Assembly (NCBI GenBank): GCA_019459485.1
Contig: JAIBEZ010000031.1
Coordinates: forward strand, 25,043-89,042
DNA length: 64,000 nt
From: Prolixibacteraceae bacterium
GTDB lineage: Bacteria > Bacteroidota > Bacteroidia > Bacteroidales > Prolixibacteraceae
Direction: 5' to 3'
Part shown: positions 45,301 to 53,967 of the stretch, one piece after another
Layout of the letters: each line of letters starts with the position of its first letter
How positions within the stretch are numbered: position 1 is the stretch's first letter
Notes under the pieces: generated by a model
What the model was told of the DNA's origin: nothing
Seen by the model: the letters and a program-made list of their open reading frames with translations, nothing else
Databases searched by the model: none
Program-made: the position numbers and the translations under genes

Positions 45301-47708
45301 TTGAATGTCAAATCGTAATTGTCGTTCCAACTGGTTGGGCCAAGCAACGTTTTTCCCATTTTCAGGAAATGAACGCCCAAATTATACGAAGTGGAATCTT
45401 TGGATTTTCTTCCGGCAATTAAACAGAGTTCAGTTATTCGTTTCTTTTCTTCTTCGTTTTCAATCAGGTGCGAACTAATTGCAAAGTGGTTTAACAATTC
45501 AAAAATGCTTTCCTGAAGTTGCAGTTCGTTCCTGTTTTGAAGAAGCAACCGGCCAATTCGCAGATGCATCGGTGCAAGTTCCGGGGAAGTAATTAAACTG
45601 TATGCAGCCTGCTGTACCTTATCGTGGGTGAAGGTGAATTGGGCGGTTTCGGCAGAAAATTGGTTCTCAATGCTGTAATTGGTGCCGATTGAACTTAGCG
45701 ACAACGAACGGTATTTATTGTCGATTGAATTTAAATAACCTTCTTTGATAGCCGGTTTTAAGTCGTGGTAAACTTCCGACTGCGATTTTTCGGTAATATC
45801 AGCCAGGTCGGCCAGATTAAACGTATTGCCCAGCACCGATGCATATTTTAATACTTCCTGCGTATGATTTGGCAAGTTAATTAGTCCATCGGTCATTAGG
45901 TCAATCACATTGTCGGTATAACCCAAATCATCAATTTCTTTATGGTTCCATATCCAGTTTTTAACCGGATCATTTTTTACCAGCTTTTTATCGTAGAGCG
46001 ATTTCAGAAAGTTGTGGATGAAAAATGGATTTCCTTTCGTTTTTGCATAAACATGCCCGCCAAGTTCATCTGCCTGAACTTCATTCATACCATAGGAATC
46101 GGCTGTTATCTGACAGGTAGTTTCCTCGCTTAAAGGTTTGATTTGTATTTCCTTAACCAATCCTTTCGATTCGTTGATCTGCTTTAAAGTGATTAATAAC
46201 GGATGCCCTTTTTCAACTTCATTGTCGCGGTAGGCGCCAAGAATCAGTATGCTGTCCTGACGAGGATTCTCCAATATCCGTTTCACCAGATTTAGAGATG
46301 GCAAATCGGCCCATTGGAGGTCGTCCAAAAAAATTACCAGCGGACTTCCGGAGCTGCTAAATACATAAATAAAATCGAGCAGTACCATGTGAAACCGGGA
46401 CTCCTGTTCGGCAGGCTGCAATTTTGGAACGGCCGGTTGTTTATCGATGATTTTGGAAAGCTGGGGGATAACTTCGGTAATAAGTCCGGCATTATCGCCC
46501 AAAACTGTTGTAATTCGCTGCTTCCATGCAAGTATTTTATCTTCAGGTTCCGCCAACAGGTTTTTTATAAATTCCTGAATGGCTTCAATAAAGGCATAGT
46601 AGGGAATATCTTTTTTAAATTGATCGAACTTGCCGCTGATAAATGTTCCGTGGTTTTGAATAATCGGGTATTTAATGTGCCTGATCAGCGCCGATTTCCC
46701 AACTCCCGAATAGCCCGCCACCAAAACAAGCATCGACTTTAATACGCTCAGATTCTTAAAGTAGTTCAACAATTCATTGATCTCATTTTCGCGGCCGTAC
46801 AGTTTTTGATTTTGTTTGTAGTGCCCGGTAAGGTCGTACAATCCTGCCTTAAAGTTGATTAACGGCTCTTTTGAAATGAAGTGCTTTTTGATTGTCTCTA
46901 AATCTGCCTTTAAACCTGCCGCGCTGTGGTACCTGTCATCAGGGTTTTTCTCCATCAGTTTGGAAATAACCTGATCAAATCCACCGGGCAAATCAGGAAT
47001 TATTGAGCTTAACGGAATCGGGTTTCGCGACAGGTGAAAATGAATGACCTCAAGCGGATCGACGGAATCGAACGGGACTTTTCCTGCAAGTAATTCGTAC
47101 AGTAAAACGCCAAACGAATAAAAATCGCAGCTATGGGTTACCGAATAGGCCGTCCTGCCGGTTTGTTCCGGCGAAATATAGATCAAAGTTCCTTCGATTT
47201 GATCCACATTCAATATCTCATTTGTTTCAGAATTAAGACTGGTAGAAATGCCAAAATCCAGTAATTTCAGTTTGCCGTCACTGGTCAGCATGATGTTGCT
47301 CGAATTGATGTCCTTGTGAATGACACCCTTTTGATGCATATAGTGAAGGATGTCAGCAAGTTGAATAGCTAAATTAAGAACTTCGGCGATACCCGGCTTT
47401 TTATTGAAAATTTGTGTTCTTAAATTTGTGCCCTCAATGTATTCCTGAATGAGTGCAACCGTTTTGCCATCGTACGAAACCTCATAAACTTTTGGAATGC
47501 CAACATGGTCAAGATCTTTCAGGATATCGTACTCGTGACCCAACTTTGAAACCTTCAGTATATTTTCATTCAGAAACAATGATTGTTTTAAAACCACCTT
47601 CCGGCCATCAGAAATACGGTTGGCCAGTATTATTTCATTGCGCTCGTTCCTGAAGATCGACTTTATTGCCGTGTAACCTTTGTGGGTTTGTATTTCCGAT
47701 GTGTTCAT
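42348..47708 (-). CDS. Trifunctional Ser/Thr kinase - AAA ATPase - GAF - histidine kinase
   Basis: 1786 residues. An N-terminal Ser/Thr kinase (about 10-275) has Lys41, HKDINSSN (131-138, D133), DFG (151-153) and GTLIYISPEQ; the HRDxK motif has Asn where Lys is usual. Then a predicted ATPase/AAA-16 domain with Walker A GYSGVGKS (332-339) and LDDLQWAD (461-468), a long helical repeat region (about 700-1330, TPR-like), GAF (about 1365-1500), and a histidine kinase with His1543 ([17 protein letters not shown]), NLITNAFYAI, DNGPGIP and GTGLGLSL. This architecture is known in cyanobacteria and Bacteroidota signalling proteins. The kinase core has two repeat-derived inserts at about 1682-1692 and 1706-1717. 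Input signals are unknown. Confidence 0.93.
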   Translation of the reverse strand: MNTSEIQTHKGYTAIKSIFRNERNEIILANRISDGRKVVLKQSLFLNENILKVSKLGHEYDILKDLDHVGIPKVYEVSYDGKTVALIQEYIEGTNLRTQIFNKKPGIAEVLNLAIQLADILHYMHQKGVIHKDINSSNIMLTSDGKLKLLDFGISTSLNSETNEILNVDQIEGTLIYISPEQTGRTAYSVTHSCDFYSFGVLLYELLAGKVPFDSVDPLEVIHFHLSRNPIPLSSIIPDLPGGFDQVISKLMEKNPDDRYHSAAGLKADLETIKKHFISKEPLINFKAGLYDLTGHYKQNQKLYGRENEINELLNYFKNLSVLKSMLVLVAGYSGVGKSALIRHIKYPIIQNHGTFISGKFDQFKKDIPYYAFIEAIQEFIKNLLAEPEDKILAWKQRITTVLGDNAGLITEVIPQLSKIIDKQPAVPKLQPAEQESRFHMVLLDFIYVFSSSGSPLVIFLDDLQWADLPSLNLVKRILENPRQDSILILGAYRDNEVEKGHPLLITLKQINESKGLVKEIQIKPLSEETTCQITADSYGMNEVQADELGGHVYAKTKGNPFFIHNFLKSLYDKKLVKNDPVKNWIWNHKEIDDLGYTDNVIDLMTDGLINLPNHTQEVLKYASVLGNTFNLADLADITEKSQSEVYHDLKPAIKEGYLNSIDNKYRSLSLSSIGTNYSIENQFSAETAQFTFTHDKVQQAAYSLITSPELAPMHLRIGRLLLQNRNELQLQESIFELLNHFAISSHLIENEEEKKRITELCLIAGRKSKDSTSYNLGVHFLKMGKTLLGPTSWNDNYDLTFNTLKELGECEYLNDNPTVAEQYFKEILSYSRTNFEKLKVYYLHSSLYLKIGNSNESLRLGLEAANLYNIRFPKSKNAIQVAALFTLAKYLFLFSTKYRNPESLFNLKDCTDEEIIALNKFLIDLATSAYQQDQNLMMLVIFRIVKLYIKEGFTDASGWGFSGFSVVVLSALKMQKRGFNLWDITMKLHQRTHSPLIKWRLSYTVLCFHNHWRIPIRKGYDSILETIKACVLNGDQIFTSYTVALYLRSRFIAGENLREILESSEDHLTLIKSAKGGLDFFQCFHQLVKALNGQTNGNNWDDDSFNGAETLERLYQEGNKTKLAFFHSAKFYFLYFSGQYKAALDESRIVLDYSDNFVGDLLEASHAFYTSLTISAIYEDLSPDEKKKYLKVFNKHLKDMKMWTIGCHENFSQHYYLLQAELFALNDKFETALQFYEKAIKLAAQNRFKYVEAIANERAALLCSKRQMTKQSQIYLEDAWEAYNNWGAHAKCKQLENTYPELLKVKSVRAESDSKFGVFTVTSGSSKIALDLASVLKASQSIASQVKYDDLLKKLMHITIENAGAGRGCLLLYKGNQLCIEAVGRTGTDDIEIFPSVPLDQMNILPNSILNYCWRTEESVVVNDALAEERFSADPYIQENKILSILCLPISSLGKINGLLYLENSLLKGVFNKNRIELLQMLSGQIGISIQNAILYENLEGKVLERTKEIEKAYTELKTTQAQLIQSEKMASLGELTAGIAHEIQNPLNFVNNFSEVSTELLDEMKDEIVAGNWQQVTEIADDVKQNLGKILHHGKRADAIVKGMLQHSRTSSGQKEPTDINALADECLQLAYHGLRAKDINFNATLKTDFDESIGNINIIPQDIGRVILNLITNAFYAIAPPPPTGGIKNAQTDYNPTVTVRTSSWNLPSGGRGALISVKDNGPGIPPQILDKIFQPFFTTKPTGQGTGLGLSLAYDIVKAHGGELSVETKEGVGTEFTVALPV
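42558..42583. repeat. GC-rich repeat insert inside the giant kinase gene (first)
   Basis: A C/G-homopolymer-rich stretch (CCCCCCTGCCCCCC then GAAGGGAGG) within an otherwise average-GC gene. It encodes part of the residues SSWNLPSGGRGA, which are absent from the paralogous kinases at 34879 and 50155. It looks like a repeat unit read in frame. Confidence 0.6.
42637..42666. repeat. GC-rich repeat insert inside the giant kinase gene (second)
   Basis: CCCCCC-TGT-GGGGGG hairpin at 42642-42656 followed by a G run. On the coding strand it reads as APPPPTGGIKN between the N box and the G1 box. The same element, diverged, is in the kinase at 50155 (50433-50460). Confidence 0.7.
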
Positions 47709-47729
47709 TCTAAACTTTTTTTGAGGATA

Positions 47730-47869
47730 TCCGTAATTTTATCCAATGTTTTAAAAGTCATTAAATTGTCATTTGGTAGTCATTAAGTTGGCAGGAAATG
47801 ACAACAGAATGACAATAAATGATAACAACTGACTGATGTTAAATGCCAAATAGGTATGATAACGGTCAA
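47730..47869. repeat. Dispersed structured repeat, copy 2
   Basis: It shares GGATATCCGTAAT at its left with copy 3, and the core GTCATTTGGTAGTCATTAAG with copies 1 and 3. Arms ATTGTCATT (47765-47773) and AATGACAAT (47808-47816) have a 34-base loop. The right end, ATAGGTATGATAACGG then TCAATCAT, is shared with copy 1. It lies between the methyltransferase stop and the start of the giant kinase, in the same orientation as copy 1 relative to its neighbours. Confidence 0.85.
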
Positions 47870-48724
47870 TCATATTCCTTTTTTTAAGGAAAGCATACCA
47901 TAGTACCACAACTTATTTTCAAGCGCCTCGAATTGTTTGATTGAACTGAAATGATTTCCGTGGTTTATCTTGTTGCGGAGACCAATTCTTTTCAGGAATT
48001 GACCGAAACTCCATAATTTGCTGGCCATTGAATGAAGGTGTTTGAGCGAAGGTTTGGTGTATTCGGTAATGTCTTCTATTTCAAATTCAGCAAACCCGCA
48101 TTGTTCCGCATTTGTTTTGTGCTCTGAATATGCATCAATGTCGTTGATCGACCAGCCATCCAGCCAATCGTGCAGAAGCTTTTCGCCGTCAGGGTGCAAA
48201 GGCCTGTCATTTCTGAAATAGTCAGCGCAAATCAGTCGGCCACCGGGCTTTAGCAAGCGGTATGCTTCTTTGTAGAATTTTGATTTTTCCATTGCATGGC
48301 ACATGCTTTCGCAAGCCCAAATCAAAGTAAACGACTCATCTGCAAAATTGGTGGCAGTGTAGTCCTGTTCAAAAAACATCAGCCTATCCTCGAGTTGACT
48401 TTTGCGAGCCGATTTTTGCGCTTTTCGAACCTGATGTGGCACCAGGGTTATCCCGGTCACCTGCACATTGTAATTTTCAGCAAGCCAAACAGAACTTCCG
48501 CCCTGACCGCAACCGGCATCAAGAATGATGTCACCATCTTTCACGCCTCCTTTTTGCGCCAATACTTTATTCAGGTTTAACAAAGCTTCGCCATGCGTTT
48601 TTACTTCTGGATCGTAATATCCAAAGTGCACCGACCTGTTATTTTTGTCGAACCAAAGCAAACGATAGTCCAGGCGTGTATTATCGTAATAACTAACAAT
48701 TGATTTTCTGTATTCAGGATCCAT
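47870..48724 (-). CDS. SAM-dependent methyltransferase (class I)
   Basis: 284 residues. SAM-binding motif I is ILDAGCGQGGSSVWLAE (67-83), followed by VTGITLVPHQV and CADYFRNDRPLHPDGEK. It resembles small-molecule methyltransferases of the gamma-tocopherol/sarcosine type rather than protein or RNA ones, with the large acceptor-side C-terminal part (about 180-284). It is 13 bp after the MpaB/DUF2236 gene, which suggests a joint small-molecule role; the substrate is unknown. Confidence 0.9.
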   Translation of the reverse strand: MDPEYRKSIVSYYDNTRLDYRLLWFDKNNRSVHFGYYDPEVKTHGEALLNLNKVLAQKGGVKDGDIILDAGCGQGGSSVWLAENYNVQVTGITLVPHQVRKAQKSARKSQLEDRLMFFEQDYTATNFADESFTLIWACESMCHAMEKSKFYKEAYRLLKPGGRLICADYFRNDRPLHPDGEKLLHDWLDGWSINDIDAYSEHKTNAEQCGFAEFEIEDITEYTKPSLKHLHSMASKLWSFGQFLKRIGLRNKINHGNHFSSIKQFEALENKLWYYGMLSLKKGI

Positions 48725-48737
48725 GGATTTCGCTTTT

Positions 48738-50123
48738 TTATTTCAAAGACCAGTTTGCTTGCAGATTTTCAGGAATTCTGAACCCGGATTGTTTGCCTTT
48801 TCGGAAATGAAGCGATAGAACGGCAATCATAATTCCACCCAAGGCCGACATCGAATCCACGATCATTTCTTCATCCATTTTTTCAACGGGGTTGTTGGTT
48901 CCTTTGTGATGCAGAATATTGTGCAGGATGTCAACATGAATGTGAAACAGATGTTTTTTATCTTCAGAACGTCCTAAAATCTTCATAACCCAGTCTATTA
49001 TCCTTTCAATGAATCCTTGTTTCGGTTTTATGATTTGATAATCAGTCTTTTTTTCTTGCAGTGTTTTGTGGTATTCTTTCATGTGCTTGTGAAAATGCCC
49101 CCGCAAAAGTTCTTCATGTTTTTCCTTTGCTTCATCGGTTTCATGCTTTTCAAAAACTTCAGGATATTCTGTTTCATAAGTTGGTCCCAACATGCGTTCA
49201 AAACAATCCGGGAATTGTTCATCAGCCAACATCCTTCTCATCATCAGCAACGTCAATCTCAATGGCAAATGAAAGTGGTGCAGGGTAACTACCAATGCTT
49301 TCGTTAATTGTATTCCGGCAACGGTTTTATCCTTGAATAAATGGGCGTAAACGCTGTGCTGCAATTTCCAGGCTTCGTTTACATCTTTACAAATCAGGTT
49401 TTCCTGAACACCCATAATCTTGCCAATGGTTTTCCAGGTGTGAAACCAGGCCTTTTGTTCTGGCGGACTAAGCGTGTCGCCCAACATGGTCATTCCTTTA
49501 AAAAACTCCAGTGAAAATACCTGATTGGTGGCCACCAAATCCTCCTGACTGATCGGTTTGCCCCAGTCTTCATTCCATGTTTCACCGTTCTTGTTATCCA
49601 GAATTACATGGCGCATCGAAGAATGCATGATCCGAACTTTCAGGGCGGTAAGAATTCCTCTTTTTTCGGGCTCCCACCAGTCTTTATCCATTACGTCAAA
49701 TACAAATTGGGCAGTCTCAAAAATCCGGCGCTCAGGCTGCTCAATAAGAAGTTTGGTCATTTTCAGCACATTGGCAGGCTTTTCTGCCATATAGGTATAA
49801 GGTAATGCCCTAAAAAACAGAATAAAAACGAATTTCATTCCATTCTTTTTCCAGATTTCATGGGTTTGGTTAAAAAGCGCAATGTCTTCTGAGGAAAAAG
49901 AGAAGTTTAACTCACTTTGAATAAAATCGTGCATTGGTTCTGGGAGTTCTGACGAAATCACACTGTCATTCTTTGCCAGGTCAATTAAAATAGTGCGCAA
50001 ATGATCCATTGATTTCGATTCAAATACAGTCTGTACGGCATCATCCGATGGCTTGTCCATCACTTGACGGAGCGATTCCAAATCGATTCCGTTCCAAACG
50101 AATTGTTTTGTAGTTTTTGCCAT
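48738..50123 (-). CDS. MpaB/DUF2236 family oxygenase-like protein
   Basis: 461 residues from the ATG giving MAKTTKQFVW; an ATG at 50162 in frame would overlap the kinase end by 8 bp. It has the DUF2236/latex-clearing-type pattern: LKVRIMHSSMRH (161-172, the R..H...R haem-related segment) and WGKPISQEDLVATNQ (187-201). The family includes MpaB and haem-dependent oxygenases, so an oxidative reaction on a small lipophilic substrate is plausible. No signal peptide was seen. It is followed after 13 bp by a methyltransferase and preceded by the propeller kinase, so the three may form a sensed small-molecule pathway. Confidence 0.75.
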   Translation of the reverse strand: MAKTTKQFVWNGIDLESLRQVMDKPSDDAVQTVFESKSMDHLRTILIDLAKNDSVISSELPEPMHDFIQSELNFSFSSEDIALFNQTHEIWKKNGMKFVFILFFRALPYTYMAEKPANVLKMTKLLIEQPERRIFETAQFVFDVMDKDWWEPEKRGILTALKVRIMHSSMRHVILDNKNGETWNEDWGKPISQEDLVATNQVFSLEFFKGMTMLGDTLSPPEQKAWFHTWKTIGKIMGVQENLICKDVNEAWKLQHSVYAHLFKDKTVAGIQLTKALVVTLHHFHLPLRLTLLMMRRMLADEQFPDCFERMLGPTYETEYPEVFEKHETDEAKEKHEELLRGHFHKHMKEYHKTLQEKKTDYQIIKPKQGFIERIIDWVMKILGRSEDKKHLFHIHVDILHNILHHKGTNNPVEKMDEEMIVDSMSALGGIMIAVLSLHFRKGKQSGFRIPENLQANWSLK

Positions 50124-50154
50124 TTTGTTTATTTTTTTGAGTTGTAAAGTCAAT

Positions 50155-53100
50155 TTAAACATTCTTTAAAAGGATAATAAATTCGGTGCCTTCTCCTTCC
50201 TTCGTCTTCACCTTCAATTCTCCGCCATGTGCTTTCACAATATCATAACTCATACTTAATCCCAGACCCGTTCCTTCTCCCGGTGGTTTGGTGGTAAAGA
50301 AGGGTTGGAAGATTTTATCAAGTACTTTCACCGGAATGCCCGTTCCATTGTCCCGAACAGAAATGTGAACCTCGTCGCCTGATTTTTTTGTACTCACCCA
50401 AACCGTTGGATTGCTGGCATGTGAATGGTTTTTAATCCTCCCTGTGGAGGGTGGGGGGGCTATCGCATACAATGCATTATTTATCAAATTCAGAATCACC
50501 CGGCCAATATCCTGGGGAATGATGTTGATATTTCCTATGGATTCATCAAAATCAGTTTTCAATGTTGCGTTGAACGCTTTGTCTTTTGCCCGAAGTCCGT
50601 GGTAAGCCAACCGTAAATATTCATCAGCCAGTGCATTGATATCGGTTGGTTCTTTCTGTCCTGAACTGATTCGCGAATGTTGCAGCATTCCTTTAACAAT
50701 GGCATCGGCGCGTTTGCCGTGGTGGTTTATCTTTTGCTCATTTTCGGCAATATCATTGGCAATGACTTTTACTTCTTCCAGATTTCCTTTGTCAATTTCC
50801 TCTTTCATTTCCTGAATTAATTCAGAATTCACGTCCGAAAAATTATTGACAAAGTTTAACGGATTTTGAATTTCATGGGCAATACCGGCGGTAAGCTCGC
50901 CGAGCGAGGCCATTTTTTCGGATTGGATTAATTGAGCCTGTGTAGCTTTCAGCTCGGTGTATGCTTTTTGTATTTCCCTGGCCTGCTCCAGTTCACGGGT
51001 TCTGCTTCGTTCCCGTTCTTTCTGAATAACCCGATTACGCAAATAACGATTGGCTGCAAATACGATTAACGCGAATAAAATAAAGTACATGCCATAAGCC
51101 CAAAGGGTATTCCACCATGGAGGATTAATTATTATTCTCAGGGTTGCACCTTCTTCATTCCAAACGCCGTTGTTGTTGGCGGCTTTTACCCGAAATATAT
51201 ATTCGCCCGGAGGAAGCATCGGATAAGATGCTGTGCGCTGGGTGCCGGCTTCCCGCCATTCTTCATCATAGTTTTCCAGTTTAAATGCACTCTTGTTTTT
51301 TGATGGATTGGAGTAATGAATGGCCGCGAATTCAATTGAAATATTATTCTGATTGTGTGCCAGCTCAATTTCCTGAGTTTCATAAATTGCATTTTTCAAT
51401 ATTGACTTTTCGCCTGGAACAACCGACTTGTTATATAATTTCAGATCGGTCAAAAATACTTTTGGAGGCGTCGAATTTGTATTCACATCATTGGCATTGA
51501 AAATTGTTATGCCATTCGATCCACCGAAAATAAATTGTCCGCGTGAAGTTTTTAAATAAGCACCATCTGCAAACAATTGACTTTGAATGCCATCTGCAAT
51601 CGAAAAATTGTTGAATTGACCAGTCCTTTTGTTAAAACGGCTCAGGCCTTCAAAAGTACTTAGCCATAAGTTATCGTTTTCTTCATCGCCTAAAATTCCC
51701 TGAACACTCATCGATGGCATTCCATCGTTTCGGGTAAAAGTTTTTATCTTTCGGGTTTCTACATCATATCTGCTAAGTCCGCCTTGCCAGGTGCCTACCC
51801 AGACTATTCCTTTAGCATCTTCATAAAGAGAGTTGATATCCTGTGTGATAAAAATATCACCGGTAGTTTTATCAAATCCATGTCTTTCTATTTTATCAGT
51901 CGCAAAATTGTACAGAAACAAACCGTTGTTGGTCAGAAGCCATAAACCATGCTTTTCACTTTCAAAACAGTGTGTAATTTCATTGCTGCTTGCATTTCCA
52001 TCGGTAACCTTACTTAAATCATATCTTCTAAAAGCCTTGTCATCTTTGCCTTTTTTGAAAAGACCGCCAATTGTACAAAGCCATAAATTGTCCCTTTTAT
52101 CTTTGTGAAACTGGTATATGAAAACAGAATCAGGCACCCCAATCAACGATGTCTTTTTCATCACATTCGTACCGGGTGAAAATTGATACAAACCTAAGAC
52201 AGAGCTAACATAGAATTCTCCCGGACTGAATTCCATAAGTCCTGACACATAATCTAATGCCGAAAAATTGGTTTTTGAATAAGGCCAGGAACGTATAGTC
52301 CCGGTAAAAGGATCCAATTCATTTATTCCTGAAGCATATCCTTGTCCTGAAGTACCAATCCAAATATGGTTATCCTTGCTTTCATAAATAGTATTCGCCC
52401 AGCCCGGCGTTATTGTATTTTTATCGGTGGCACTGGAACTGTATGATTTCAGTAGAGCCCTTTCCTCATATTTAAACAACCCATTCGTGTAGGTTGCTAT
52501 CCAAAGCGTTCCGAATGAATCAAATTTAAGTGCATTAATAGTAGTTTGTTCAAGTTGTTTGTTCGGTTCAACTTTAAAAACTTCAAATTTTTCTTTCTTT
52601 CTATCGAAATATTGCAATCCTTTGTTTGTACCAATCCAGATATTGTCATTTTTATCAAGTGCAATGGCAGAATAATGAAGTTCGTTGGTGTTTCGTGAAC
52701 CTGACGTGAGGGATGAATAACTTATAAATTTCTCATTTTTAGGATCAATTTTATACAGTCGTGACTGCCATGTTGAAGCCCATATATGGCCATCGTTTCC
52801 AATTTTCAAGTCGGTGACATAATCGTTGCCTCCTGCAAATTCCTTTTCAATTGACCGAATTCTGCTAAGTTTTCTGTCAGCGCTGATTTTAAAAAATCCA
52901 TTGATACTCAAAATCCAAATATTGCCCCGTTTATCAGCAATTACTCTAATTGTATTTTGAATTTCCAGACTATCAGGTGTAATAAATTTTTTAACCTGAT
53001 CTTCGGTCTTGTCATAATACAGGAGTCCGGGTTTAATAGCATTGTATTGTGACCACACTCCTAAGTAAATTCGGTCTTTTTGATCTTCGCACATCGAAAC

Positions 53101-53532
53101 TATCCCAATCTCAAAATTATTGAGATGGTCAACCAGGTGTTTAAAGGGATAATGCCTGAAGGTTTTGGTGGCCGGGTTATAAACATTCAGGTTTTCAGGA
53201 GAAGTTCCGGTCCAGATCCGGCCTTCCCTGTCTTCGTAGATCGACCACACAATCAGGCCATTAATAGAAGTTGAGTCGTTTGGATTATTGTAGAACCTTT
53301 TGAATTCATAGCCATCGTAACGGGCAAGGCCGTTGATGGTTCCGACCCACATATATCCAAATTTGTCGTGAAGCAGACTATTCACCTGGATTCCGGGCAG
53401 ACCATCCTGTTCGGTATATTGGGTTAAATTACCAGGTTTTATTTGTGCAAATGAAGACGTGGCTGTTAATGCTGTAATTATTATCAATACAGCATAACAA
53501 TGTTTAAAGGTTCGCCTGACTATTTTACGCAT
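50155..53532 (-). CDS. Propeller sensor histidine kinase (Reg_prop/Y_Y_Y)
   Basis: 1125 residues. Signal/anchor (about 10-30), a periplasmic pair of Reg_prop beta-propellers (about 35-720) with repeated W-IGT.GL..Y/F motifs such as [14 protein letters not shown] and [13 protein letters not shown], a Y_Y_Y domain (about 725-800), one membrane segment (about 805-828), coiled coil, HisKA with His886 ([17 protein letters not shown]) and HATPase ([25 protein letters not shown]). Classical hybrid two-component systems of Bacteroidota have the same front but add receiver and AraC domains; these are missing here, so a separate regulator is needed. The core carries the repeat-derived insert [11 protein letters not shown]. 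Ligand unknown. Confidence 0.93.
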   Translation of the reverse strand: MRKIVRRTFKHCYAVLIIITALTATSSFAQIKPGNLTQYTEQDGLPGIQVNSLLHDKFGYMWVGTINGLARYDGYEFKRFYNNPNDSTSINGLIVWSIYEDREGRIWTGTSPENLNVYNPATKTFRHYPFKHLVDHLNNFEIGIVSMCEDQKDRIYLGVWSQYNAIKPGLLYYDKTEDQVKKFITPDSLEIQNTIRVIADKRGNIWILSINGFFKISADRKLSRIRSIEKEFAGGNDYVTDLKIGNDGHIWASTWQSRLYKIDPKNEKFISYSSLTSGSRNTNELHYSAIALDKNDNIWIGTNKGLQYFDRKKEKFEVFKVEPNKQLEQTTINALKFDSFGTLWIATYTNGLFKYEERALLKSYSSSATDKNTITPGWANTIYESKDNHIWIGTSGQGYASGINELDPFTGTIRSWPYSKTNFSALDYVSGLMEFSPGEFYVSSVLGLYQFSPGTNVMKKTSLIGVPDSVFIYQFHKDKRDNLWLCTIGGLFKKGKDDKAFRRYDLSKVTDGNASSNEITHCFESEKHGLWLLTNNGLFLYNFATDKIERHGFDKTTGDIFITQDINSLYEDAKGIVWVGTWQGGLSRYDVETRKIKTFTRNDGMPSMSVQGILGDEENDNLWLSTFEGLSRFNKRTGQFNNFSIADGIQSQLFADGAYLKTSRGQFIFGGSNGITIFNANDVNTNSTPPKVFLTDLKLYNKSVVPGEKSILKNAIYETQEIELAHNQNNISIEFAAIHYSNPSKNKSAFKLENYDEEWREAGTQRTASYPMLPPGEYIFRVKAANNNGVWNEEGATLRIIINPPWWNTLWAYGMYFILFALIVFAANRYLRNRVIQKERERSRTRELEQAREIQKAYTELKATQAQLIQSEKMASLGELTAGIAHEIQNPLNFVNNFSDVNSELIQEMKEEIDKGNLEEVKVIANDIAENEQKINHHGKRADAIVKGMLQHSRISSGQKEPTDINALADEYLRLAYHGLRAKDKAFNATLKTDFDESIGNINIIPQDIGRVILNLINNALYAIAPPPSTGRIKNHSHASNPTVWVSTKKSGDEVHISVRDNGTGIPVKVLDKIFQPFFTTKPPGEGTGLGLSMSYDIVKAHGGELKVKTKEGEGTEFIILLKNV
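50433..50460. repeat. Repeat-like insert inside the propeller kinase gene
   Basis: A CCTCCC-TGT-GGAGG hairpin followed by a seven-G run; read in frame it gives [11 protein letters not shown]. It is a diverged copy of the element at 42637-42666 and at the same protein position. Confidence 0.65.
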
Positions 53533-53967
53533 CTCTAAGAGTTAACTGTTTCTAATAGTACCCAACTCAGAACCTATCCGTTTTTCAATCTCTAAATTAC
53601 CCTTTCAACCATGCCCTTTGGTAAGATCTGCGCGATTTTAATTTTTGGTTTTTATGCTAAAATTATAATATTTAGTCTCTATTTAAATACCTTAGCATCT
53701 TAATTTACGCAAACATTGGGCTGTCAATAAAGTTCATTTAAATCAATTAATTTTTTCCGTCAATCATTTAATAATCAAAAAAGTGGGCGCTGTTTTGTTC
53801 AATTTGTAATCATCTAAAAAATAATCGTTTTGTCATCGTCAAATGGCATTCTGATTTCTTCTTCAAAACAGGAACAAATTTGGTTATCCATGATCAATTG
53901 CAGTAAAAAAATGCAAGTACTTTCTTTAATTGTGGTCTTTAAAAAAGAGCCAATAAACATTTAGAAT
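53533..53967. other. AT-rich divergent intergenic region
   Basis: About 435 bp between the propeller kinase and hutI, transcribed away from each other. It is AT-rich with several oligo-A/T runs. No TAnnTTTG box with proper -33 partner, operator-like repeat, RNA gene or coding frame was recognised. Confidence 0.6.

Noticed and set aside
50155..53532. Classical hybrid two-component system of a polysaccharide utilisation locus
   Set aside because: The protein ends with the HATPase domain; no receiver or AraC domain and no SusC/SusD genes nearby.
53533..53967. Riboswitch or regulatory RNA before hutI
   Set aside because: No conserved stem pattern or known riboswitch core was recognised in the AT-rich stretch.
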